Below are positions 1 to 6,420 of a stretch of 8,121 nt of DNA, one piece after another. A program made the translations under genes and the position numbers. The stretch is from an uncultured Saprospiraceae bacterium. GTDB lineage: Bacteria > Bacteroidota > Bacteroidia > Chitinophagales > Saprospiraceae. The notes under the pieces were generated by a model that worked only from the letters and a program-made list of their open reading frames with translations, did no database searches and was not told where the DNA came from. Each line of letters starts with the position of its first letter. Position 1 is the first letter of the stretch. The DNA lies in contig CALDEN010000178.1 of assembly GCA_937942405.1 (NCBI GenBank), forward strand, positions 1 to 8,121, in the 5' to 3' direction.

Positions 1-123
1 TTTGTAGAAATCCCATTATTAAGGGTTTAGAAGCTGATAATCATTGCTATTTATTCCGAAGGCAATGGGTAGATTTAATTTCTTTTTTAGAATATATAAA
101 CCACTTTTGGATTGCGGTGTTTC

Positions 124-131
124 TATATTTG
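124..131 (+). promoter_or_regulatory. Possible Bacteroidota -7 promoter element for crtZ
   Basis: TATATTTG matches the Bacteroidota -7 consensus TAnnTTTG exactly. Transcription would begin a few bases downstream, leaving a leader of roughly 10 nt before the ATG at 149. The partner -33 element is not convincing: the nearest TTTG (106-109) is only 14 nt upstream, shorter than the usual spacing of around 17-23. Such an AT-rich 8-mer can occur by chance. Confidence 0.3.
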
Positions 132-141
132 TATCGATACA
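130..141. promoter_or_regulatory. 12-bp perfect palindrome before crtZ, candidate operator
   Basis: TGTATCGATACA is a perfect inverted repeat, TGTA and TACA separated by the self-complementary TCGA. It lies 7 nt before the crtZ start and overlaps the last two bases of the possible -7 element, where a bound dimeric regulator could block transcription. It has no loop, so it is better seen as a DNA-binding site than as an RNA hairpin. About two 12-bp palindromes are expected by chance in 8 kb, so position rather than existence is the argument. The regulator is unknown. Confidence 0.25.
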
Positions 142-148
142 TTAGAAT

Positions 149-652
149 ATGCTCTTATATATAGGAATCGCACTAGGCACAGCCGCTGCAATGGAATTTG
201 TAGCTTGGTTTGCACATAAATATGTCATGCATGGATTTTTGTGGTCATGGCATGAAGACCACCATAAACCGCACACTGTCGAAGGCTTTTTTGAAAAAAA
301 CGATCTGTTCTTTATCGTTTTTGCATTACCTAGTTTTCTGTGTTACCTTGTCGGATGTGTAGTTCCTGGCTATCTATGGCTCCTCAGTGTCGGAATTGGT
401 ATATCCATTTATGGAATGGTCTATTTCCTAATCCATGATGTATATATCCATCAACGTTTTAAGTGGTTCAGACAACTGGATTCTAAATATTCTAGAGCCA
501 TTTTACGAGCTCATGGAATGCACCATGCAGTACAGACAAAAGAAAACTGTGAATCATTCGGTCTGCTGATCGTCGATCCTAAATTTTTCAAGAAAAGATC
601 TAGACAAAAAGATAAAGAGCTGACTGTCGAGAACAACAAAATCTATAAATAA
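149..652 (+). CDS. crtZ: Beta-carotene hydroxylase CrtZ (membrane di-iron, fatty acid hydroxylase superfamily)
   Basis: This 167-aa protein, close to the usual CrtZ length, is predicted to hydroxylate the beta-ionone rings of beta-carotene at C3 and C3', giving zeaxanthin via beta-cryptoxanthin, in the cytoplasmic membrane. All four histidine clusters that ligate the di-iron centre are visible: HX4H at 23-28, HX2HH at 35-39, HX4H at 96-101 and HX2HH at 122-126. Hydrophobic segments lie near residues 3-21, 53-72 and 75-95, and the C-terminus is basic and polar. The ATG at 149 is the earliest possible start, because an in-frame TAG sits at 143-145; no Shine-Dalgarno is seen, as expected in Bacteroidota. 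The thiolase begins 21 nt downstream, suggesting one transcript. No carotenoid gene other than this is in the window. A related sterol-desaturase-type hydroxylase is possible but less likely given the full CrtZ histidine pattern and length. Confidence 0.93.
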   Translation: MLLYIGIALGTAAAMEFVAWFAHKYVMHGFLWSWHEDHHKPHTVEGFFEKNDLFFIVFALPSFLCYLVGCVVPGYLWLLSVGIGISIYGMVYFLIHDVYIHQRFKWFRQLDSKYSRAILRAHGMHHAVQTKENCESFGLLIVDPKFFKKRSRQKDKELTVENNKIYK

Positions 653-673
653 ATCTCCCTAAAATAAATACTT

Positions 674-1876
674 GTGAAAGAAGCCTATATCGTCGATGGT
701 GTCCGTACTGCATTTGGAAAATTCAGAGGTTCTCTAGCAAGTATACGCACGGACGATTTGCTCGCTCATGTATTAAAAGCACTTACTGATCGCAACGATA
801 TCCCTAAAGATGCGTACGAGGATGTGATCATCGGCTGTGCTAATCAAGCTGGAGAGGATAATAGAAATGTGGCTAGAATGGGCTTACTTCTAGCTGGGCT
901 TCCATGGACGGTTCCTGGTGAAACGATTAATAGATTATGTTCTTCTGGTATGTCTGCAATCGTACATGCAAACAGAGCCATCAAAGCAGGAGATGCAGAC
1001 CTCATTATAAGTGGAGGTATAGAGCACATGACTCGTGCTCCCCTAGCAATGTCTAAATCTGCTCGTCCTTATGGAGGAGATATGAAAATCTATGACACCA
1101 GTTTTGGATGGAGGTTTGTAAATCCCAAAATGGCCAAACTTTACGGTACCGAAGCAATGGGAAATACCGCAGAAAACCTGGCAGAAAAATTTAATATTTC
1201 TAGAGAGGATCAAGATGCCTTTGCTATGTGGTCACAGCAAAAAGCATCTCAAGCTCAAAAGTCAGGTAGACTAGCCAAAGAGATCGTCGCAATAGAAATA
1301 CCACGTCGAAAACAAGATGCCTTAATATTTGACCAGGATGAGTTTATACGCCATGATACAAATATGGTGGGTTTATCTAAGCTGCGAACTGTCTTCAAAG
1401 ATGGAGGTACAGTCACTGCCGGAAATGCGAGTGGCCTAAATGATGGAGCAGCTGCTGTCATCGTTGCCTCCGAGGATGCTGTTAAAAAATATAATCTCAA
1501 ACCATTGGCTAGAATCGTCAGTTCTGCCGTAGTAGGAGTAGAACCTCGCATCATGGGTATCGGTCCTGTAGATGCTTCTAAAAAGGCTTTAGCCAAAGCA
1601 AATCTATCTTTAGAGGATATAGGGGTCATAGAACTCAATGAAGCTTTCTCTGCTCAAAGTCTTGCAGTAACTAGGTCACTAGGCTTAGACGATCGAGATC
1701 CACGTGTAAATCCCAATGGCGGGGCTATCGCAATAGGTCATCCCCTAGGTGTATCTGGGACTCGCATCAGCCATAGTCTAGCCTTAGAGCTACATGAAAA
1801 AAATCAACGTTACGGTCTAGCGACTATGTGTATCGGGGTAGGTCAAGGATATGCAATGATTCTGGAAAGGGTTTAA
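674..1876 (+). CDS. Thiolase (acetyl-CoA C-acyltransferase), PcaF/PaaJ-like
   Basis: This 400-aa type I thiolase carries out CoA-dependent cleavage or condensation of 3-oxoacyl-CoA in the cytoplasm. The nucleophile is Cys89 (NRLCSSGM), NEAF lies at 322-325, the catalytic His is His356 (GHPLG), and the second catalytic cysteine is Cys386 in a CxG motif (MCIGVGQG). Length and signatures such as GCANQAGEDNRNVARMG (54-70) and IYDTSFGWRFVNP resemble 3-oxoadipyl-CoA thiolases of the beta-ketoadipate and phenylacetate pathways. Bacteroidota thiolases of this look are often given only general beta-oxidation names, so the substrate is open. The start is GTG: the frame has a TAA at 665-667 and no ATG before the conserved KEAYIVDGVRTAFGKF N-terminus. 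It follows crtZ by 21 nt with no terminator between. No dehydrogenase, hydratase or other aromatic-degradation gene is in the window. An acetoacetyl-CoA thiolase feeding mevalonate synthesis is an alternative suggested only by context. Confidence 0.94.
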   Translation: MKEAYIVDGVRTAFGKFRGSLASIRTDDLLAHVLKALTDRNDIPKDAYEDVIIGCANQAGEDNRNVARMGLLLAGLPWTVPGETINRLCSSGMSAIVHANRAIKAGDADLIISGGIEHMTRAPLAMSKSARPYGGDMKIYDTSFGWRFVNPKMAKLYGTEAMGNTAENLAEKFNISREDQDAFAMWSQQKASQAQKSGRLAKEIVAIEIPRRKQDALIFDQDEFIRHDTNMVGLSKLRTVFKDGGTVTAGNASGLNDGAAAVIVASEDAVKKYNLKPLARIVSSAVVGVEPRIMGIGPVDASKKALAKANLSLEDIGVIELNEAFSAQSLAVTRSLGLDDRDPRVNPNGGAIAIGHPLGVSGTRISHSLALELHEKNQRYGLATMCIGVGQGYAMILERV

Positions 1877-1882
1877 TACTGC

Positions 1883-1900
1883 ATTGTATATACGATTTTT
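1883..1900 (+). terminator. Weak possible terminator after the thiolase
   Basis: Seven nucleotides after the thiolase stop, a 5-bp stem (ATTGT / ACGAT, one G-U pair) with an ATAT loop runs directly into four more Ts. The stem is short and AT-rich, so it would be a poor terminator by itself. No better plus-strand candidate is seen: the strong hairpin at 1993-2024 is not followed by a T-run in this direction, though its stem could still help stop plus-strand transcripts. Confidence 0.2.
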
Positions 1901-1987
1901 ATGCTCTTTCTCAATTGGTCCTCGTGTAACAACTCAAAGAAGAGGATGGAAGATATTTATCTATAATATTAAAGCTTATCAATTCAT

Positions 1988-2024
1988 AAAAAAAGCCCAA
2001 AGCTACATTTGTAACCTTGGGCTT
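1988..2024 (-). terminator. Intrinsic terminator of the rpoBC operon
   Basis: Read on the minus strand, arms at 2024-2011 and 2006-1993 pair over 14 positions with two mismatches, around a 4-nt AAAT loop. The base is an uninterrupted 8-bp helix (AAGCCCAA with TTGGGCTT). The stem is followed by a T-tract (seven Ts counting the last two of the stem), which is the plus-strand A-run 1988-1994. It begins 41 nt after the rpoC stop. This is the classical rho-independent layout and marks rpoC as the last gene of its operon. Confidence 0.87.
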
Positions 2025-2035
2025 CTATCATTTGT

Positions 2036-2053
2036 CTACTCTATAAAGAGTAG
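2036..2053. repeat. Perfect 7-bp hairpin between the rpoC stop and its terminator
   Basis: CTACTCT (2036-2042) and AGAGTAG (2047-2053) are perfectly complementary around a 4-nt loop. The hairpin lies 12 nt past the rpoC stop and 11 nt before the terminator stem. It has no T-run on either strand, so it is not a terminator by itself. It may be a 3'-end structure of the rpoC mRNA or may have no function. Confidence 0.4.
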
Positions 2054-2065
2054 TTATTGTACTAA

Positions 2066-5000
2066 TTATTCTGCTGGCTCTAACTCGTCTTCTAACTCGT
2101 CCTCTGTAAATACTTGTACTGTTTTTACTGGAGTAACTAATAGATCGTTATATGCCTTGATACCTGTTCCTGCAGGAATCTTCTTACCTACAATTACATT
2201 TTCTTTCAATCCGATCAAATCATCTCGCTTGGCTGTTATAGCTGCCGTACTCAGTACTTTTGTCGTTTCCTGGAACGATGCTGCAGATATCCAACTCTTC
2301 GTTCCTAAAGAAGCTCTAGTAATTCCTTGTAGAATTGGTTTTGCCGTAGCAGGCATTGCGTCTCTAAACTCAACGATTTTCTTGTCGTTTCTTTTCAATA
2401 GAGAGTTTTCTTCTCTTAATTGTCTAATAGATACAATTTGACCTGCCTTCAAGTTTGTAGATTGCTTAGGATCTGTGACTACCTTTTTATCAAAGATGTT
2501 ATCATTTTCCATAAGGAAATCATACTTCTCTACAGCTTCGTTTTCTAAGAACTTCGTATCTCCTGCATCCTCGATTAACAATCTTTTCATCATCTGACGA
2601 ACGATGGTTTCGATGTGCTTATCGTTAATACCGATACCTTGAGATCTATATACTTCCTGGATACCATTAACGATGTACTGCTGTACAGCAAATGTTCCTT
2701 TAATATTTAGAATATCTACTGGAGATATTTTTCCATCAGATAACTGTGATCCCGCTCTTACAAAATCACCCTCTTGCACTAGTATGTGCTTAGATAGATT
2801 GACCAAGTATTTTCTTCTCTGTGCAGTCTTCTCATCTTCAACAAATACCTCTCTATTACCCCTCTTGATACTTCCAAAAGAAACAATTCCATCTATTTCC
2901 GAAACTACAGCTGGATTAGAAGGATTTCTAGCCTCAAATAACTCTGTTACTCTAGGTAGACCCCCTGTAATATCCTGTATCTGACCTAACTTTCTAGGAA
3001 TCTTAGCGATACGCTCACCGGCTTTTACACTATCTCCATCTTCTTTAGAAATATATGCTCCCACAGGTAAGTTGTAACTCTTCAATTCATCTCCTTTAGA
3101 AGAAACGATCTTAATCGTTGGAATTTTCTTTTTCTTCTTAGCCTCAATAATAATCTTCTCAGCAAATCCGGTCTGATCATCTCTCTCCACTCTGAATGTT
3201 ACCCCTTCGTCGATGTCATCATACTGAATAACACCAGAAAATTCAGAAATAATCTCTGAGTTAAATGGATCCCAAGAACAAATCAAATCTTCTTTACCGA
3301 TCGTCGCTTTGTCTTTTACCATCAAGCTCGCTCCGTAAGGAATGTGCAATGTGGTATAAACTTTAGCTGTCTCTTTATCGAGTACTTTTATTTCTCCTGA
3401 TCTAGAAAGAACAATATTCGTTGTCTTTCCTTCTTCTTTAAATTCTGTTGTTTTGATGTTGTCAAACTCCAGAATTCCTTCGAATTTAGAACGGATTTCG
3501 TTTTCTGTCTTACTTACAGAAGCGACACCCCCTACGTGGAATGTTCTCAATGTCAACTGTGTACCCGGCTCCCCAATACTCTGAGCGGCAATAATTCCTA
3601 CTACATCTCCTCTTTCACAAATTCTTCCCGTAGCAAGATTCTTACCGTAACATTTTCTACATACTCCCCTAGGCTCTTCACAAGTAAGCACTGATCTGAT
3701 CAGTACTTCTTCTACATTAGCCTCTTCTACGGCTTCCGCCAATGCTTGTGTAATGTATTCTGATTCCTTAATAATGACTTCACCCGTTTCTGGGTTTTCG
3801 ATATCATAAAGACTATATCGTCCTACTATTCTTTCAGATAGATCTTGAACGATCTTATCATTTTCTTTCAATGCTGATACGGCTATACCTCTTAGCGTTT
3901 CACAATCTTCTGCTTCAATGATTACATCCTGAGATACATCCACTAATCTTCTCGTAAGATAACCTGCATCGGCAGTCTTCAGTGCGGTATCGGCAAGACC
4001 TTTACGTGCACCGTGAGTAGAGATAAAGTATTCAAGTACTGATAATCCCTGTACGAAGTTAGAGAGTATCGGATTCTCGATAATCGCTCCACCCGTATCT
4101 CCTGATTTTCTAGGTTTTGCCATCAGCCCCCTCAATCCACATAACTGCTTAATCTGCTGCTTAGATCCCCTTGCTCCAGAATCCAACATCATGTATACCG
4201 AGTTAAATCCTTTTTTGTGTTCTGCCAATTCTTGCATCAGCGTATCCGTAATCTTATTATCGGCATAGGTCCACTTATCGATAACCTGGTTATAACGCTC
4301 ATTAGAGGTTATTAATCCCATGTTATAATTTTCCCAGACCTCGTCTACCTCGCTTTGTGCTTCTAGTAGCGTTCTCTCCTTAATAGTCGGATCGATTAGA
4401 TCTCCGAGGTTAAATGATAGACCACCTTTAAACGACCAATTAAATCCTAAATCTTTGATCTTATCTAGAAATACCGCTGTGATTGCAAAGTTTGTACGTG
4501 TAATCACATTAGAGATGATCCTCTTTAGATTTTTCTTAGTAAGTAGATCATTAATATAAGGTACCATTTCTGGAACGGCCTTATTGAATATGATTCTACC
4601 CATTGTAGTATCCACTACGGCAGGAACCATCTGGCCGAGCTCGTTTTCTATTCTTGCTTTTACTTTTACGGCCGCATGTAAATCTACTTTACCGTCGTTG
4701 TATGCTATTTCTGCTTCTTCCGCAGAATAAAAAGTCATACCTGTTCCTTTTACAGGATCATCTGGAGTAGATACTTTTTCTTTGGTCAAATAATATAGAC
4801 CGAGTACCATATCCTGAGATGGAAGTGTGATCGGAGAACCGTTTTGAGGGTTCAACATATTATGTGAAGCCAGCATCAATAACTGAGCTTCTAATATCGC
4901 ACCGTGACTCAATGGTACATGTACTGCCATCTGATCTCCATCAAAATCGGCATTGAATGCACCACATACTAGAGGGTGTAATTGAATCGCTTTACCTTCT

Positions 5001-6370
5001 ATCAATTTTGGCTGGAAAGCCTGAATAGATAAACGGTGAAGTGTAGGGGCCCTGTTCAACATGATCGGATGCCCTTTCAATATATTTTCCAAAATCTCCC
5101 AGATAACAGGATCTTTTTTATCAACTAGTTTCTTTGCAGATTTAACGGTCTTAACGATTCCTCGTTCTATAAGCTTTCTAATAACGAAAGGCTTAAATAA
5201 CTCAGAAGCCATACCCTTAGGAAGACCACACTCGTGTATTTTAAGACTCGGCCCTACAACGATTACAGATCTACCAGAATAGTCAACCCTTTTTCCCAAT
5301 AGATTTTGTCTAAATCTACCTTGCTTTCCTTTAAGTATATCACTCAAAGATTTTAACGATCGACCTCCTTCTGCTTTTACCGCATTGGATTTTCTAGAGT
5401 TATCAAAAAGAGAATCGACAGCCTCTTGGAGCATTCTTTTCTCATTTCTAAGAATTACCTCAGGAGCTTTAATTTCTAAAAGTCTCTTTAGACGGTTATT
5501 ACGTATAATAACTCTTCTATATAAATCATTTAAATCTGAAGACGCAAATCGTCCACCATCCAAAGGAACCAATGGTCTAAGCTCTGGTGGAATAACTGGA
5601 AGATATTGAATGATAGACCATTCAGGATTATTTGCCTGACGAGTATGTCCATCTCTAAATGCCTCTACAACTCTCAATCTCTTTAATGCTTCTGATTTTC
5701 TCTGTTGAGAAGTCTCATTGGCTGCTTGATGTCTAAGATCAAACGATAATGTATCCAGTTCTAATCTCTCCAATAATCCTTTGACACCATCTGCTCCCAT
5801 GAGAGCAATAAATTTCTTAGGATCCTCATTAGGTAAGGCTTGGTTTCCTTCTTCTAATTTATCTAATGCTTCAAAGTATTCTTCTTCAGTAAGAAGATCT
5901 TTTACTGCATACTCTTCTTCAAGTGCACCCGGTTGTATTACGACATATCTTTCATAATAAATAATTGTCTCTAATTTCTTAGATGACAATCCTAAAAGAT
6001 ATCCTATTTTATTCGGTAAAGATTTAAAGAACCAAATGTGTACTACAGGAACTACCAATTTGATATGCCCCATACGCTCTCTTCTCACTTTCTTCTCTGT
6101 AACTTCTACACCACATCTATCACAAACGATCCCCTTATATCTGATTCTCTTATACTTACCACAATAACATTCAAAATCCTTTACAGGACCGAATATACGC
6201 TCACAAAAGAGACCATCTCTTTCTGGCTTATATGACCGATAATTGATCGTTTCTGGTTTAAGAACCTCTCCATATGATCTCTCTAGAATATCATCTGGTG
6301 AGCAAAGACTGATCGTAATCGAATTAAAATCAGAGTTCTTTCTATTTTCAATTTTCTTTTTAAATGGCAT
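2066..6370 (-). CDS. rpoC: DNA-directed RNA polymerase subunit beta' (RpoC), complete
   Basis: This 1434-aa subunit, close to E. coli beta' (1407 aa), forms the active centre, clamp and downstream channel of RNA polymerase with beta, alpha2 and omega. Zinc site 1 is Cys68, Cys70, Cys83, Cys86 in the clamp. Coiled-coil clamp helices that bind sigma region 2 lie near 277-327, and the rudder/lid region ([17 protein letters not shown]) near 355-370. The catalytic Mg-binding motif [12 protein letters not shown] has Asp475, Asp477 and Asp479. The bridge-helix region ([19 protein letters not shown]) is intact. Zinc site 2 is Cys823, Cys897, Cys904, Cys907. The trigger loop has His945 (LRTFHVGG), then an insert of about 180 residues where E. 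coli carries SI3, before [17 protein letters not shown] from 1134. The C-terminus is acidic ([12 protein letters not shown]). The start is the ATG at 6370-6368, in a poly-A/T leader with no Shine-Dalgarno. It follows rpoB by 50 nt, the standard rpoBC arrangement. No frameshift or internal stop is seen. Confidence 0.99.
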   Translation of the reverse strand: MPFKKKIENRKNSDFNSITISLCSPDDILERSYGEVLKPETINYRSYKPERDGLFCERIFGPVKDFECYCGKYKRIRYKGIVCDRCGVEVTEKKVRRERMGHIKLVVPVVHIWFFKSLPNKIGYLLGLSSKKLETIIYYERYVVIQPGALEEEYAVKDLLTEEEYFEALDKLEEGNQALPNEDPKKFIALMGADGVKGLLERLELDTLSFDLRHQAANETSQQRKSEALKRLRVVEAFRDGHTRQANNPEWSIIQYLPVIPPELRPLVPLDGGRFASSDLNDLYRRVIIRNNRLKRLLEIKAPEVILRNEKRMLQEAVDSLFDNSRKSNAVKAEGGRSLKSLSDILKGKQGRFRQNLLGKRVDYSGRSVIVVGPSLKIHECGLPKGMASELFKPFVIRKLIERGIVKTVKSAKKLVDKKDPVIWEILENILKGHPIMLNRAPTLHRLSIQAFQPKLIEGKAIQLHPLVCGAFNADFDGDQMAVHVPLSHGAILEAQLLMLASHNMLNPQNGSPITLPSQDMVLGLYYLTKEKVSTPDDPVKGTGMTFYSAEEAEIAYNDGKVDLHAAVKVKARIENELGQMVPAVVDTTMGRIIFNKAVPEMVPYINDLLTKKNLKRIISNVITRTNFAITAVFLDKIKDLGFNWSFKGGLSFNLGDLIDPTIKERTLLEAQSEVDEVWENYNMGLITSNERYNQVIDKWTYADNKITDTLMQELAEHKKGFNSVYMMLDSGARGSKQQIKQLCGLRGLMAKPRKSGDTGGAIIENPILSNFVQGLSVLEYFISTHGARKGLADTALKTADAGYLTRRLVDVSQDVIIEAEDCETLRGIAVSALKENDKIVQDLSERIVGRYSLYDIENPETGEVIIKESEYITQALAEAVEEANVEEVLIRSVLTCEEPRGVCRKCYGKNLATGRICERGDVVGIIAAQSIGEPGTQLTLRTFHVGGVASVSKTENEIRSKFEGILEFDNIKTTEFKEEGKTTNIVLSRSGEIKVLDKETAKVYTTLHIPYGASLMVKDKATIGKEDLICSWDPFNSEIISEFSGVIQYDDIDEGVTFRVERDDQTGFAEKIIIEAKKKKKIPTIKIVSSKGDELKSYNLPVGAYISKEDGDSVKAGERIAKIPRKLGQIQDITGGLPRVTELFEARNPSNPAVVSEIDGIVSFGSIKRGNREVFVEDEKTAQRRKYLVNLSKHILVQEGDFVRAGSQLSDGKISPVDILNIKGTFAVQQYIVNGIQEVYRSQGIGINDKHIETIVRQMMKRLLIEDAGDTKFLENEAVEKYDFLMENDNIFDKKVVTDPKQSTNLKAGQIVSIRQLREENSLLKRNDKKIVEFRDAMPATAKPILQGITRASLGTKSWISAASFQETTKVLSTAAITAKRDDLIGLKENVIVGKKIPAGTGIKAYNDLLVTPVKTVQVFTEDELEDELEPAE
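2080..2103 (-). repeat. Two-copy 12-bp tandem repeat in the rpoC 3' end
   Basis: CTAACTCGTCTT (2080-2091) is followed directly by CTAACTCGTCCT (2092-2103), 11 of 12 bases identical. In the coding sense the repeat gives EDELEDELE near the RpoC C-terminus. It looks like a small in-frame duplication in a tail that is not conserved in the family, with no apparent effect on the reading frame. Confidence 0.7.
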
Positions 6371-6420
6371 ATGCTATTTATATTTCTAAGAAAAAATTAT
6401 TCAATAATTAATAACACTCA

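Larger units (their letters stand above)
1..148 (+). other. AT-rich left edge with no recognisable gene; one open frame of doubtful coding status
   Basis: One plus-strand frame is open from position 3 to a TAG at 162-164, so it would overlap the start of crtZ by 16 nt. Its peptide is rich in Tyr, Ile, Phe, Trp and Cys (for example RRQWVDLISFLEYINHFW) and matches no family I know, including the carotenoid enzymes CrtB, CrtI and CrtY that often neighbour crtZ. A second frame ends at a TAG at 28-30, which could be the tail of a different upstream gene. The stretch is more AT-rich by eye than the flanking genes and contains a promoter-like element. I favour mostly non-coding sequence, but cannot exclude the C-terminus of a small membrane protein translationally coupled to crtZ. 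Confidence 0.3.

Noticed and set aside
844..1638. Minus-strand open frames at 844-1029 and 1255-1638
   Set aside because: Both lie inside the thiolase gene on the opposite strand and mirror its codons; neither shows a recognisable motif.
1884..2441. A 185-codon plus-strand open frame spanning the convergent gap and the rpoC 3' end
   Set aside because: Most of it is antisense to rpoC, it crosses the rpoC terminator, and the peptide is Ser-rich with no family resemblance.
3120..3145. Lys-rich run in RpoC as a possible programmed slippage site
   Set aside because: The codons mix AAA and AAG, with no homopolymer longer than five A on the coding strand, and the frame continues normally.
6395..6409. 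AATTATT-C-AATAATT inverted repeat followed by Ts on the minus strand, in the rpoB-rpoC gap
   Set aside because: The arms are entirely A/T and a workable loop leaves only a 5-bp stem, too weak for a terminator; interrupting rpoBC here would also be unlikely.
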